Positions 28,284 to 38,131 of a DNA stretch of 64,000 bases are shown here, piece after piece. The number at the start of each line of letters is the position of its first letter. The first letter of the stretch is position 1. This stretch comes from an uncultured cyanobacterium. Its GTDB lineage: Bacteria; Cyanobacteriota; Cyanobacteriia; CACIAM-69d. The position numbers and the translations under genes are program-made. The stretch spans positions 1-64,000 of the forward strand of contig CALGDE010000114.1 in assembly GCA_937883785.1 (NCBI GenBank), written 5' to 3'. The notes beneath the pieces were generated by a model, which was not told the DNA's origin, ran no database searches, and saw only the letters and a program-made list of their open reading frames with translations.

Positions 28284-31200
28284 TCAGGCAATCACTTGCA
28301 GCGTTGATCCCGTTGCTGTTTTGGTAACCTCAATGCGATTTTGAAACGCCTCTTTGAGCTGGGGAATATGGGTGACGGTGAGGATGCAGGAAAATTCACT
28401 GGCGATCGCGTTAATCGCCGCTACCAGGCGATCGCGACCGGCCTCGTCCTGGGTGCCAAATCCTTCATCCACAATAAGAAGCTGAAGTGCCGTACCGGAC
28501 CGCTGGGTGAGCAACCGCGAGAGGGCTAGACGGATGGAAAAGTTAATGCGAAATGCCTCGCCGCCGGAATAGGTTTCATAGGGACGGGTGCCCCGAGCGT
28601 CGGCAATTAGAATCTCCAGGGTGTCGGTCATGGCCACGTAATCCAAGGCGCGATCGCCCTTTTTACCCTTGCGGCTGCCGCGAGGCTTCGACTGGTTTTT
28701 CTTCGCCTTTTGGGTAATAAATTGCACGTGCAGTTGGTTAGCACTGAGGCGCGACAAAATCCGGTTGGTTTCTGCCTCTAACTGGGGCAAAACTGTTTCG
28801 ATGGTGAGCGCCTGTAAGCCGTTTTTCCCGAACGCCTTGGATAGCTCTTCGTAAATGCGCTGCTGCTTGTGATGCTTGCTGAGGGTGTGGCGATCGCTTT
28901 GGGATTGCTTTTCCAACTCGTCCAGTTCCGCAGCCTGCTGTTGCGATCGCCCCAGGTCCGCCAGGTATTGATTAAGGGTTTGGCGCAGGAACTGGGATTG
29001 GGCTTCTAACTGGGCGATCGCCCCGGTGGGGTCAGGAAGCTGATCAAGTTGCACCTGCAATTCCTGCGATTGTTGACCGAGCTTTTGAATTTCTTCCTGT
29101 CGTTCCTTTTGATGGGTTTCTAACTGTTGATATTGCTGATCAAGCTTGGGCTTTTCCTCGCGGCAGCGCTTAAGATTTTCAAACTGGGTTAGCCACTGTT
29201 GCTTTTCCCGCAGCTCTTTCCGCAGTTGATTGTGCACTTCTACCTGGTAGTTGAGTGCGTTAATTCTTGTCGTAATTTCTTCAATTTGTCCCGTCAGCGA
29301 TCGCTCCCCTTCCTCATTGGGCTGGGGATAATTTAACCAGGCTAACTGTCGATCTAGATCCTCTATTTTTTGATTAAGCTGGGGACGCTGCTGCTCAATA
29401 TGTACCTGTTTACGGCGTGCCTGCTCCAGCTCGTAAAATCGAACCTCCCCATGGCGCCAACGCTCCACCTCTCCCCGCGCCAACGCCAAATTCCGCTCAT
29501 CAAATTTCAGCCCCGCCAGGGTTTTCTCCACCTCCCGCCTCTCCGTCACCAAGGCGATCGCCCCCTCTCCCCCCTGGGGCAACATCTCCGGTGCGTCCCC
29601 GTCCTCACTATCCAGCCAACCCGTTGCGTGTTCAATGGCCCGCAGCTCCTGCGCCAGGGTTTCCTCCGCTGCTGCCAGCGCTTCCAACCCCTGACACTGC
29701 TCCTGTAATTTCCCCCGTTCCTCCAGCAGCGACCCCAGCGGCGCCAGCTCCTGACTTAACCGCTTATATTCCCCCCGTAACACCTCCCGCTCTCGATCTG
29801 AAACCGTTAGCTGTTCCTCGATAACCCAAAGCTGTTCCCGCAGATCCGTTTCATCCTGCTGTTGCTTTTCTAGAACCGTTTGCCAGTGCGCTTCATCTAA
29901 TGGGCGATCGCACAAAGGACAGGTCCCAAAATCATCTTTCACTGCCAATTCATCACTGCTGCTCCTAACAGCTTCTGAAATATTTCCATGACCACTTACG
30001 CTGGCTGAGACTGGGCGATGCTTTGACAGTAACTGATGCCGTTCCTGTAGCTTGATAAGGCGTTGGGATAGCTCGTCTCGATTCGCCTCCAGCCGATCAA
30101 TAAACGTCTTGCGCTCGATGCCCTTTTCCCGCACCCGCTGTTGATAAACCTGTTGCTTTTCTAACTGCTCAATGCGCTCCCCCAACAGTTGCAGCGTAAT
30201 CGCCTGCTCCGGCAACTGAGTTTCCCGGGCCGCGATCGCCCGCTGTTGCTGCCCTAACAAATCCTCCTGTCGCGCCAGCCACCGAGCCCGCACCCGCCCC
30301 AGCTCCACCGCCAAATCACTGGACCGCTTGATCAACGGCGACGCTTGCCCCTGCAATTTTTCAATTTCCCGCAGGGCATCGCGAGCCCCGTGGAGCTTTG
30401 CCAAACTCGCCTCAATATCCGCCGTTTTCGCCAAAATTTTCTGGCACTCCCCCTCCTGCCGCTCCAAATCTCCCAATCGCGCCGTCAAGGACTGTCGCTG
30501 TCCCGAAAGCTGGCTTGCCTGGCGATCGCGCTCCCCCTGCAATCCCCGCCGCTGCTCCACCCACTCACTATGCTGCTTAAACTGGGCCGACAACTCTTCA
30601 TCCCGCCGCTGCAAACCGCGAAACTCGTCCACCCCCGCCTCAATGCGCTCCCCCTGGACCAACACCTGCGCCGCCGCCGCCTGCCGTTCCGCAATGCTTT
30701 GTAAATCTCGCCCAATGCGACTCCAATCCTGCTGCACCGACTGGCGCTGCTGTTGCTGCCAGGTTTGCTGCTGCAGCCAGGACTGTCGCCGCTGCTGTTC
30801 CTCACGCCGCTGTTTCAACTGCGCCTCAATGTGCCGGTCCTGTTCCTGAGCGCTAGCAATATTTTTTTCCAAACTTTCTAACTGTTGAGCCACCGCCTCT
30901 CGCTGACTTAACTTAATATCTGCCCGCTCCAAAACCCCTTCTAGCTGCCCCGCCTCAAACTTAAATTCTTTCGCCTTCTCCTTCGCCTGATCCGCCAGTT
31001 GTTCGTACTGGGAAAGTTTAAGTAAATCCGCCAAAATATCCTTACGTTGCCCCGCCGTTTTCAACATAAACTCATCGGCTTTTCCCTGGCGTAAATAAGC
31101 CGAGTTGGCAAAGGTATCGTAATCCAATCGCAGCCGCTCAATAATGGCAGCCTGGGTTATTTTGATCGACTTTTCCGTAATGCTTTTAAAGTGGCGACTC

Positions 31201-31517
31201 CCCAGCTCTTCATCAATAGACGCCACCTGAAATTCCAGCGTACTGGCTTGTCGCAGCCGTCGAGTGCGAATAACGCGATAAACTTCTTGCCCATAGCGAA
31301 AGGTGAAATCCACCTGAGCTTCCTTTTCTCCCGTGCGAATTACATCGTCAGCGCCACCACGACATTTCCCCCAAATCACCCAAGAAATAGCCTCAAGCAA
31401 TGACGACTTACCCGCCCCATTTGATCCACAAATACACGCTGTGTGAAGACCTTGGAAACTAAGGGAAGCTTCTCTATAGCTTAAAAAGTTTTTTAACGTT
31501 AATAATTCAGGGACCAT
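28284..31517 (-). CDS. sbcC: Exonuclease subunit SbcC (Rad50-like SMC ATPase)
   Basis: A 1,077-residue SMC-type ATPase that works with the SbcD nuclease on DNA ends and hairpins. The N-terminal Walker A is CGSNGAGKSSLLEA (about residues 30-43). Long coiled coils flank a zinc hook with CPLCDRPLDEAHW near residue 531. The ABC signature YSGGEAFRINFSIRLALSRLL and Walker B LLIVDEGFGTQDEAG lie near the C-terminus. The Q-loop region (YLRQGKADEF) is present. The ATG at 31517 gives the standard MVPELLTLKNFLSYREA start. sbcD is not adjacent, unlike the common sbcDC operon. The gene is divergent from the amine oxidase gene with 139 bases between. Confidence 0.95.
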   Translation of the reverse strand: MVPELLTLKNFLSYREASLSFQGLHTACICGSNGAGKSSLLEAISWVIWGKCRGGADDVIRTGEKEAQVDFTFRYGQEVYRVIRTRRLRQASTLEFQVASIDEELGSRHFKSITEKSIKITQAAIIERLRLDYDTFANSAYLRQGKADEFMLKTAGQRKDILADLLKLSQYEQLADQAKEKAKEFKFEAGQLEGVLERADIKLSQREAVAQQLESLEKNIASAQEQDRHIEAQLKQRREEQQRRQSWLQQQTWQQQQRQSVQQDWSRIGRDLQSIAERQAAAAQVLVQGERIEAGVDEFRGLQRRDEELSAQFKQHSEWVEQRRGLQGERDRQASQLSGQRQSLTARLGDLERQEGECQKILAKTADIEASLAKLHGARDALREIEKLQGQASPLIKRSSDLAVELGRVRARWLARQEDLLGQQQRAIAARETQLPEQAITLQLLGERIEQLEKQQVYQQRVREKGIERKTFIDRLEANRDELSQRLIKLQERHQLLSKHRPVSASVSGHGNISEAVRSSSDELAVKDDFGTCPLCDRPLDEAHWQTVLEKQQQDETDLREQLWVIEEQLTVSDREREVLRGEYKRLSQELAPLGSLLEERGKLQEQCQGLEALAAAEETLAQELRAIEHATGWLDSEDGDAPEMLPQGGEGAIALVTERREVEKTLAGLKFDERNLALARGEVERWRHGEVRFYELEQARRKQVHIEQQRPQLNQKIEDLDRQLAWLNYPQPNEEGERSLTGQIEEITTRINALNYQVEVHNQLRKELREKQQWLTQFENLKRCREEKPKLDQQYQQLETHQKERQEEIQKLGQQSQELQVQLDQLPDPTGAIAQLEAQSQFLRQTLNQYLADLGRSQQQAAELDELEKQSQSDRHTLSKHHKQQRIYEELSKAFGKNGLQALTIETVLPQLEAETNRILSRLSANQLHVQFITQKAKKNQSKPRGSRKGKKGDRALDYVAMTDTLEILIADARGTRPYETYSGGEAFRINFSIRLALSRLLTQRSGTALQLLIVDEGFGTQDEAGRDRLVAAINAIASEFSCILTVTHIPQLKEAFQNRIEVTKTATGSTLQVIA

Positions 31518-31656
31518 ATTGTCGACAAAACTTAAGCCTGAACTGTCTTAATAATGACATGTTATGTACAAAGAAGTCGGGGTCGAAATCAGTGCTTGGG
31601 TGTTTAAGTTTTGATTCGATAGACGTCTTAATGCAACAACGGTCCGTGAATTAATA

Positions 31657-33120
31657 ATGTTTCAAAAAGACCTGACTCGTCGTCAGTTCGTGGGACTGCT
31701 TAGTTTGGCGACTACCCTTTCCAGTTGTCAGCAACCATTACGATCTGATTCTGATGCTAATTTTCAACCGAAGATTGCAGAAGCAGATGGGCGAGACATT
31801 ATTGTGATTGGCGCTGGCGTAGCGGGGCTGGTGGCGGCGCGATCGCTGATAAATGCTGGGCATCGAGTAAAAATTTTGGAAGCTCGCGATCGCATTGGAG
31901 GGCGAATTTTTCCACACCGCGTTGGTCCTGCCACGGTGGATTTGGGAGCAGCGTGGATCCATGGCGATCGCGGAAATCCGATGGTGAAATATGCGATCGC
32001 GAACGGATTAAACTATCGAAAAAATCAGGTTCAGCCGGATCTTTTAATTGATAACGGTAAAGCCATTAGCGATCGCGAATTATTTCAGGCATGGTCCTTG
32101 GTTATGGACTTTGCCCAAGACTTGGAAAAGATTGAAAAGACGGTGGGTTCACAAGCCGCAATCAGTGAGGCGATCGACCAGTTCCTATCAAGTCGTCAGC
32201 CAGAGATATCCACGGAACGTCGCGCTCGTTTTATTGCGGAAGTCCTATGGAGCGCCACTTCAGCCCCTGTGGACCAATTGTCTTTGGCAGGATCCATCGC
32301 AGAAATCAAGGCTGGATTTGACGGTGGTGATCATATTTTTTTAGAGGGATATCAAGGGTTGATCAGGCTCTTATGGAAAGGGCTCGATGTTGTATTAAAT
32401 GCTTCGGTGAAGCGCATTAAATCTTCAAAATCGAGCGTTGAAGTTACGGCTGAAAACAACCTAATTTTCGAGGGAAGTCATGTTATTGTTACGGTCCCTT
32501 TGGGGGTTTTAAAGGGAAACAAAATCAGCTTTGAACCCTCACTTCCTGCCGCCAAGCAATCGGCAATTGAGCGATTGGGATTTGGCTCCCTTGAGAAGGT
32601 GATTTTGGTTTACAACAACCGCTTTTGGCAGACAGATTTCACTAATTCTGTGGCCAATTTTGAAGGTTTAGGGGGCGATCGCGCCTTCCCTATTTTTGTG
32701 GATATGACCGATGCCTCAGGGAAACCTACCTTAGTGGCCCTTTATTCAGGGGCTTTTGCTGAGACAATCCAAGGCGATCGCCCTGAAAAAAACTTACAGG
32801 AAACCATTATTGCCAAGTGTCTAGAATCCCTGCACCGTGCTCTGGGGGAGAATATTCCCAACCCCATCGCCACCTACGCAACCAGTTGGCGACACGATCC
32901 TTACACCCTCGGTTCCTACAGCTATCGGGCCATTGGATCCAGCGATGCTGATATTGAAGCTCTAGCGGAGCCAGTGAATGGGCGGCTGTTGTTCGCAGGG
33001 GAAGCGACTAGCCTTGAGCATCATTCCACCGTTCACGGTGCATTTCTAACGGGACTTCGTGAAGCTCAGCGTATTGATTCTCGCGCCGCGATCCCTAAAC
33101 CAGACTTTGAACTGTCCTAA
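31657..33120 (+). CDS. Exported FAD-dependent amine oxidase
   Basis: A 487-residue flavin amine oxidase of the monoamine/polyamine oxidase family. The FAD-binding Rossmann motif is [17 protein letters not shown] (about residues 48-64), followed by [13 protein letters not shown] and GAAWIHG. The C-terminal flavin segment is [11 protein letters not shown]. The N-terminus has a twin-arginine motif (TRRQFVGLL) followed by a lipobox-like LSSC, so it is probably sent out folded by the Tat system and may be lipid-anchored. It should oxidise an amine to an aldehyde with release of ammonia and hydrogen peroxide; the substrate is unknown. It has its own upstream region divergent from sbcC. Confidence 0.9.
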   Translation: MFQKDLTRRQFVGLLSLATTLSSCQQPLRSDSDANFQPKIAEADGRDIIVIGAGVAGLVAARSLINAGHRVKILEARDRIGGRIFPHRVGPATVDLGAAWIHGDRGNPMVKYAIANGLNYRKNQVQPDLLIDNGKAISDRELFQAWSLVMDFAQDLEKIEKTVGSQAAISEAIDQFLSSRQPEISTERRARFIAEVLWSATSAPVDQLSLAGSIAEIKAGFDGGDHIFLEGYQGLIRLLWKGLDVVLNASVKRIKSSKSSVEVTAENNLIFEGSHVIVTVPLGVLKGNKISFEPSLPAAKQSAIERLGFGSLEKVILVYNNRFWQTDFTNSVANFEGLGGDRAFPIFVDMTDASGKPTLVALYSGAFAETIQGDRPEKNLQETIIAKCLESLHRALGENIPNPIATYATSWRHDPYTLGSYSYRAIGSSDADIEALAEPVNGRLLFAGEATSLEHHSTVHGAFLTGLREAQRIDSRAAIPKPDFELS

Positions 33121-33210
33121 AGGGCCGCGGCTTCCTATCGCAACAGTGCATATAATTCGGCACTGAAATTAATAGCTGATTCACGCCTTTACTATCAAAA
33201 GCAACAACCT

Positions 33211-33777
33211 ATGAAACCCATTCTCGGTCGGCTTTTTGCCAGTGTCGCTCTGCTACTTTGTCCTATTGCAGTACCCTTTTCTGCCTACGCATTGGAAGTG
33301 ACAACAGAGCCCGAAAATATTGTTTCTAGTCGGTTAGAAGGGCGCTGGGAAATTAGCCTTTTCGTCAGTAGCTTTTTGGGTAGAAATTTACCCACTAGAA
33401 CGCGTCCTATCATTAAATTCACCTCCGACAACAGCATTGTTGACCAACTTCCCCAAAGTTACAGGGACGAAATCCTTGTGGATCGCACCATTTATATGGC
33501 AGGAAAAATGGCAGTTGAAGGAGATATTTACCCCTTCGTACTAATCGAGCTTCAGGGAAATTCTCACATGATCTTTTTCGAAGAGCAGAATGGCGATCCT
33601 TTTGGACGGGCAGAGTCACTTAACGTAATGCTGGTGCCGGGGGAAGAGGAGGAGCAAGATTTATTGTTTATTGGTGGTGATTTTAATGATCAACAGTTTA
33701 TTGGTTTTGTGCGATCGCCCTTCATAGACCCCAGCGGTGCTGCTGGAGGCAGCGCTCCACCGGAATCCCAGCGGTAA
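33211..33777 (+). CDS. Secreted hypothetical protein
   Basis: A 188-residue protein with a signal peptide (MKPILGRLFASVALLLC, cleavage near AYA). The mature part is rich in beta-type segments (RLEGRWEISLF, RPIIKFTSDNS, DLLFIGGDF) and has an acidic GEEEEQD loop and a Ser/Gly/Pro tail. I do not recognise the family. The gene lies 90 bases after the amine oxidase on the same strand, so the two may be co-transcribed and both act outside the cytoplasm. Confidence 0.65.
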   Translation: MKPILGRLFASVALLLCPIAVPFSAYALEVTTEPENIVSSRLEGRWEISLFVSSFLGRNLPTRTRPIIKFTSDNSIVDQLPQSYRDEILVDRTIYMAGKMAVEGDIYPFVLIELQGNSHMIFFEEQNGDPFGRAESLNVMLVPGEEEEQDLLFIGGDFNDQQFIGFVRSPFIDPSGAAGGSAPPESQR

Positions 33778-33821
33778 TTATTGCAGCGGCAACTATTTCG
33801 CGGTAACCATTAGCAGCAACC

Positions 33822-34733
33822 CTAGCGATAATCCTGAATCACCTCATCCAGCACATCCCGATCAATGGCGTGCTTTCCTGCCTTTAATGCCCGCATTGCC
33901 GATCGCCGCAAAATCACATCCAGCCGCCCCACGCACCCTTGGGTAATTTCCCGCACCATTTCAAACGCCCCCTCCTCCTCCAGGTGCGATCGCTCTGGCA
34001 ATTGCAGCACCTCCACTTCCCACTTTTCAATGGCCTGCTTAAGCCCGTCTTCGTTTAGCTTGGGCATCCAATATAGGGGCTGAAATGCTGTAGCTAAATC
34101 TCGGTCTCGGTCCAGGCGATCGCTCAGATTTTGCCCGCCAATCAGCACAGCCCCCATCCACAGTCGCTCTGACAAATAGCGCACTTCCTGGAGCAATTTT
34201 GGGGACTGCTGATCGGCATTGTCGATAATGGCCAGGCGTAGCGATCGCTCTCGGCAAAGGGCCAGTCCCTGTCGCCGCTGCTGACTAAGGGCTCCCCACA
34301 GGGGCTCGCCTCCCAGGGACTCCACCAGCCGCCCGTACCATTCCCCTAAACCAGCCCCCGGCGGCAGCCGCACATAGGTCACCGTCTGGGGTCCCTCGTC
34401 TCCCGGCTTGCGGCGATAGCGCATGGCATACACCCGCGCCGCCACTGTTTTCCCCACTTGGGATACCCCTTCCAACCGCCCGCAGCCGCGAATTTGACGC
34501 ATCTCGTCGAACCACTGAAATATTGAGGCGAGGTGCTCCAAATCCACAAACCGCACCGTACTGAGCCGCCGCAGTTCCCCCTGAATTCCCTGCACCCGCT
34601 GAATTTCCCCCTCCCATTGTTCTTGGGGAAGTTCTGCAGCATTCTTATGGGCGTCCCCTGCCTTTTGGTCCTCCCCCTCCGGCAAAGCATCAGGGGAATC
34701 GGAGTCAGAGGGGTTAGAACAATCGTCAGCCAT
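33822..34733 (-). CDS. Orphan TnsC/TniB-like AAA+ protein with altered Walker B
   Basis: A 303-residue AAA+ protein resembling the TniB/TnsC target-selection ATPases of Tn7-like and CRISPR-associated transposons. Walker A is GVSQVGKT (G94, K95, T96). Walker B reads LAIIDNADQ, so the catalytic Glu after Asp171 is Asn172. A sensor-1-like AVLIGGQNLSDRLDRD and the C-terminal ITQGCVGRLDVILRRSAMRAL align well by eye with TnsC. The N-terminal 55 residues are acidic, Pro-rich and unlike TnsC. No TnsB, TniQ or CRISPR effector gene is nearby. The start is the ATG at 34733; a TTG lies nine bases upstream. It may be a domesticated regulator that binds but does not hydrolyse ATP, which is inference. Confidence 0.82.
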   Translation of the reverse strand: MADDCSNPSDSDSPDALPEGEDQKAGDAHKNAAELPQEQWEGEIQRVQGIQGELRRLSTVRFVDLEHLASIFQWFDEMRQIRGCGRLEGVSQVGKTVAARVYAMRYRRKPGDEGPQTVTYVRLPPGAGLGEWYGRLVESLGGEPLWGALSQQRRQGLALCRERSLRLAIIDNADQQSPKLLQEVRYLSERLWMGAVLIGGQNLSDRLDRDRDLATAFQPLYWMPKLNEDGLKQAIEKWEVEVLQLPERSHLEEEGAFEMVREITQGCVGRLDVILRRSAMRALKAGKHAIDRDVLDEVIQDYR

Positions 34734-34806
34734 AGGAGGCAACCTGCTTGGGGCAATAGGAAATATGAAAATGCTCTACAGCTATGATCCCACACATAAA
34801 GAGCAG

Positions 34807-34839
34807 AAAGGTCAGAGCGGCATCACCACTCTGACCTTT
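34807..34839 (-). terminator. Perfect hairpin between ftsH and the TnsC-like gene
   Basis: AAAGGTCAGAG (34807-34817) and CTCTGACCTTT (34829-34839) form an 11-pair stem with an 11-base loop, 54 bases after the ftsH stop. The T-run on the minus strand is short, so termination may be partial and allow read-through into the TnsC-like gene. Confidence 0.65.
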
Positions 34840-34892
34840 GCTGACCTATTGATTTGTGACAGGCTCAAGCCATCTAGCTAGAGAGTCAACGG

Positions 34893-36731
34893 CTATGCGA
34901 TCGCCGCCATCTTCACTTCGCTAGCGTTGAGCATATCCTGAAGCTCCTTGGAGTCCACAGTTTCCTGCTCAATCAATAGCTCGGACAGCTCGTCCAAAAT
35001 ACCCTTGTTTTCCACCAGCACACTCTTGGCACGCTCGTAGGCTTGATCCACTAGGGTACGCACCTCAGCGTCAATGGCCGCTGCGGTTTCCTCAGAGAAA
35101 TCCCGGTCGGCAGCAATATCGCGCCCCATAAAGGTATTACCCTGTTGACGACCTAGGGCAACGGGACCCAGGCGATCGCTCATGCCAAAGCGGGTAACCA
35201 TCTGGCGGGCAACGCGGGTAACTTGCTGCAAGTCGTTAGAAGCGCCGGTGGTAACTTCTTCTTCACCGAAGATGATTTCTTCAGCAATTCGACCACCTAG
35301 GGCAACTGCCATTTGGTTCTGCAGGTAAGAACGAGAGTACAAGCCCGACTCCATGCGCTCTTCACTGGGGGTGAACCAAGTCAAACCACCAGCGCGACCG
35401 CGAGGAATGATACTGATTTTCTGCACAGGATCGTAATCGGGCATCAGGGCACCCACCAAAGCGTGACCTGCTTCGTGGTAAGCCACAAGCTCTTTGCGCT
35501 TATGACTCATCACCCGGTCCTTCTTCTCAGGACCAGCCATGACGCGGTCAATAGCGTCATTGATTTCGTCCATGGACACTTCAGTCAAACTGCGACGAGC
35601 CGCCAAAATTGCTGCTTCGTTCAACAGGTTGGACAAGTCAGCACCGGTGAAGCCAGGAGTACGACGGGCAATACGGTCTAGGTCAACGTCATCAGCCAGG
35701 GTCTTACCGCGGGCATGAACATTAAGAATTTCCGTACGACCAGCATAATCAGGGCGGTCAACTACCACCTGACGGTCGAAACGACCGGGGCGCATTAGTG
35801 CTGCGTCAAGCACATCGGGACGGTTGGTGGCAGCCACAACGATGATTCCGGTGTTACCTTCGAAACCATCCATTTCAGTCAGCAGCTGGTTCAGAGTCTG
35901 CTCACGCTCATCGTTACCGCCACCAAGACCGGCACCGCGTTGGCGACCTACGGCGTCAATCTCATCAATAAAGATGATGCAAGGAGCATTCTGCTTCGCC
36001 TGCTCAAACAGGTCACGGACACGGGATGCACCCACGCCCACAAACATTTCCACAAACTCAGAACCGGAAATGCTGAAGAAGGGTACACCAGCTTCACCAG
36101 CAACGGCACGAGCCAACAGGGTTTTACCGGTTCCCGGAGGACCTACTAGCAAAACTCCCTTGGGAATCTTGGCACCGATCGCCGTAAAGCGGTCTGCATT
36201 TTTTAGGAAGTCAACAACCTCAGTCAGCTCCAGCTTGGCTTGCTCAATACCCGCCACATCGCCGAAGGTCACCTGAGTTTGGGGCTCCATTTGCACCCGT
36301 GCCTTGGACTTACCAAAGGTCATTGCCGGGTTGCCGCCACCGCCTTGGGCGCGACGTAGCAGGAAGAACAAACCCACTAGCAGCAAGATGGGCAAGAACA
36401 GGCTGCTCAAAGCCCGTACCCAGAAATTCTCATCGGTTTGGGGCTGCACCACGATATCGACGTTGTTCTCGCTGAGAATGTCGATGATTTCGGGATCATT
36501 AGGCAGATTCACTAGGACTTTGGTGCCGTCCTGAACCGTCGCCAACGCTTTGGTGCGGTCAGCGCTCAGGCTTACCCGATCCACCTTGTTAGCTTCGATA
36601 TTTTCCACAAACTGGCTATAGCGCCAGGTTTCGCGGGCTTCCGGCTGCCGGTCGAAAAATGCCGTAGCCAGGGCGATCGCCACGATGGCCAAAAGGGCAT
36701 ATAAACCGGCGTTTCTCCAACGCTTATTCAC
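34893..36731 (-). CDS. ftsH: ATP-dependent zinc metalloprotease FtsH
   Basis: A 612-residue membrane-bound AAA protease that degrades damaged or unassembled membrane proteins. Two membrane helices lie at about residues 8-25 and 108-125. The AAA motor has Walker A GPPGTGKT near residue 198, Walker [12 protein letters not shown] and the SRH around RPGRFDRQ. The zinc-binding HEAGH is at 419-423. The N-terminal [11 protein letters not shown]-like start and the charged segment before [13 protein letters not shown] suggest an FtsH1- or FtsH3-type cyanobacterial paralogue; the exact one cannot be settled by eye. The start is a GTG at 36731 with AGGAGGA 11 bases upstream. Confidence 0.96.
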   Translation of the reverse strand: MNKRWRNAGLYALLAIVAIALATAFFDRQPEARETWRYSQFVENIEANKVDRVSLSADRTKALATVQDGTKVLVNLPNDPEIIDILSENNVDIVVQPQTDENFWVRALSSLFLPILLLVGLFFLLRRAQGGGGNPAMTFGKSKARVQMEPQTQVTFGDVAGIEQAKLELTEVVDFLKNADRFTAIGAKIPKGVLLVGPPGTGKTLLARAVAGEAGVPFFSISGSEFVEMFVGVGASRVRDLFEQAKQNAPCIIFIDEIDAVGRQRGAGLGGGNDEREQTLNQLLTEMDGFEGNTGIIVVAATNRPDVLDAALMRPGRFDRQVVVDRPDYAGRTEILNVHARGKTLADDVDLDRIARRTPGFTGADLSNLLNEAAILAARRSLTEVSMDEINDAIDRVMAGPEKKDRVMSHKRKELVAYHEAGHALVGALMPDYDPVQKISIIPRGRAGGLTWFTPSEERMESGLYSRSYLQNQMAVALGGRIAEEIIFGEEEVTTGASNDLQQVTRVARQMVTRFGMSDRLGPVALGRQQGNTFMGRDIAADRDFSEETAAAIDAEVRTLVDQAYERAKSVLVENKGILDELSELLIEQETVDSKELQDMLNASEVKMAAIA

Positions 36732-37107
36732 TGGGGCGTTCCTCCTAAAACTGACTTAAAGCACATCCAAGACTGGTGTCAAAGACTAGTGTCAAAAACT
36801 GAAGTCTTACTAAAGCTGTTTTGTCAGAATGGTCGTATTAATTCCGTGTTAACTAATGTTAACTCAATTATGGCTTAGCGACAGCCCCGAAATTAGGTCA
36901 ATTAGGGCGACCACTACACCAAAAACCGGTAAGTATTTTTGCGGATTCTAACAATTGCCCTTAGCTAATCTCAGAATGCACACGTTTCACGGATCTCTTG
37001 ATTCTTCATATTAGCGAAAAGGGTAATGGCAATGGAATCGCCCAACTCTCCAATTTTCGAAGCATGGCTGCGGAGGCGGCTGAACGCTTACCTAGTGGGG
37101 AGCACGC
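36732..37107. other. Gene-free stretch upstream of ftsH
   Basis: AT-rich intergenic DNA with the ftsH ribosome site (CCTCCT on the plus strand at 36742-36747) at its left end. There is a short direct repeat GACTGGTGTCAAAGACTAGTG near 36770-36790. The ftsH promoter must be in here, but no box is clear enough to assign. Confidence 0.45.
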
Positions 37108-38004
37108 CTAGGTTGGAAAAATCGTAAATTGACCTTTTGAGCGTACGTAAATGATGCTCTCTTCCTCTGAATTGGATGAGACTTGGTGTACCGATTCCCC
37201 CGTCGAGCTGAAATAACTGCCTGGTCCCAAGGTTTGGAAGCTGGTCTCGCCGGGCATCCTATGCTGGGGTTGCCCCTTAATAACCACGGCGCGGAGAGCT
37301 GAACCTTCACTGCGTATCGTTCCAGAAAACTCAGCGGGCAACTTGACGAGGGTGCCATTTAGCTTGCCATCCTGCGGAATTCCCCAGAGGAAGGCGACTT
37401 CGGCATCGTTGGTGTGGTTTGGTGCGCTGGACTGATTTGATGGGCTGGACGGCTCGATCCAATCCGTATTGGAAGCGTCTAGCCAAACAATATTTGCCGC
37501 ATCCACATTGACGGGTCGGTCCCCATCATCAAAGGCTTCTTCGGCGGGAAAAACCCCAAAGTTGTCTTCAACTTCAATGTAGGCAAGGGCACCATTGCCC
37601 TGGGCAGCGGTGATGTGCACTTCCCCTGCGGGCTGTGTCCAAAAGGACCCCACCGGCATATACATGTCCTCTGCATCTGGATCGTCATTGTGAATGGTGC
37701 CGTCGATAACCACTCCACGGTAGGCGGTGTTGTGGATATGGGGAGGAGATCTGAATCCATCTACGGGTTTGAGGAGAAAGCCGGCGGGGCCCGGACCGGT
37801 GCGATCGCCCCAAAGCGTACCGGCTTGGGGGCTTTGGTCACCTCGGGCGGGATTAAGCTGCTCCCAGTTCACATCGGATACTGAAAGCACTGCTGATGTG
37901 GGTTCCGCCGTTGGGGCGGGTGGGTGGCTGTTAGCGGCGATCGGCACACCCACACTGACGGCCACAGCAATACTTATAAGTGCTAGCGCTAAAAACTTTT
38001 TCAT
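37108..38004 (-). CDS. Exported cupin protein (DUF4437 type)
   Basis: A 298-residue protein with a signal peptide ([19 protein letters not shown]). It carries two cupin-like halves, at about residues 45-165 and 190-298. The first half has [21 protein letters not shown] and a glycine-rich [16 protein letters not shown], giving several histidines suited to metal binding. The second half has the weaker [15 protein letters not shown]. The arrangement matches DUF4437 proteins, ChrR-like cupins of unknown activity. No sigma or anti-sigma gene is nearby, so a signalling role is not indicated. The gene is followed by a stretch without genes before ftsH. Confidence 0.82.
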   Translation of the reverse strand: MKKFLALALISIAVAVSVGVPIAANSHPPAPTAEPTSAVLSVSDVNWEQLNPARGDQSPQAGTLWGDRTGPGPAGFLLKPVDGFRSPPHIHNTAYRGVVIDGTIHNDDPDAEDMYMPVGSFWTQPAGEVHITAAQGNGALAYIEVEDNFGVFPAEEAFDDGDRPVNVDAANIVWLDASNTDWIEPSSPSNQSSAPNHTNDAEVAFLWGIPQDGKLNGTLVKLPAEFSGTIRSEGSALRAVVIKGQPQHRMPGETSFQTLGPGSYFSSTGESVHQVSSNSEEESIIYVRSKGQFTIFPT

Positions 38005-38131
38005 AACTCGATTTCCTTAATCCAGAGGCTCCAGCCTGTGGTCGACCTTTGCCATTAATTCTCAAAATTGAAACTAACGTGGAACTGACTATTGGCGTTG
38101 TCTCTTTGGGCTGTTCCCATAAAAATTGGAT

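Noticed and set aside
33780-34890. Remnant of a CRISPR-associated transposon around the TnsC-like gene
   Set aside because: I found no TnsB, TniQ or Cas12k coding sequence and no convincing transposon end repeats nearby; only the TnsC-like gene is supported.
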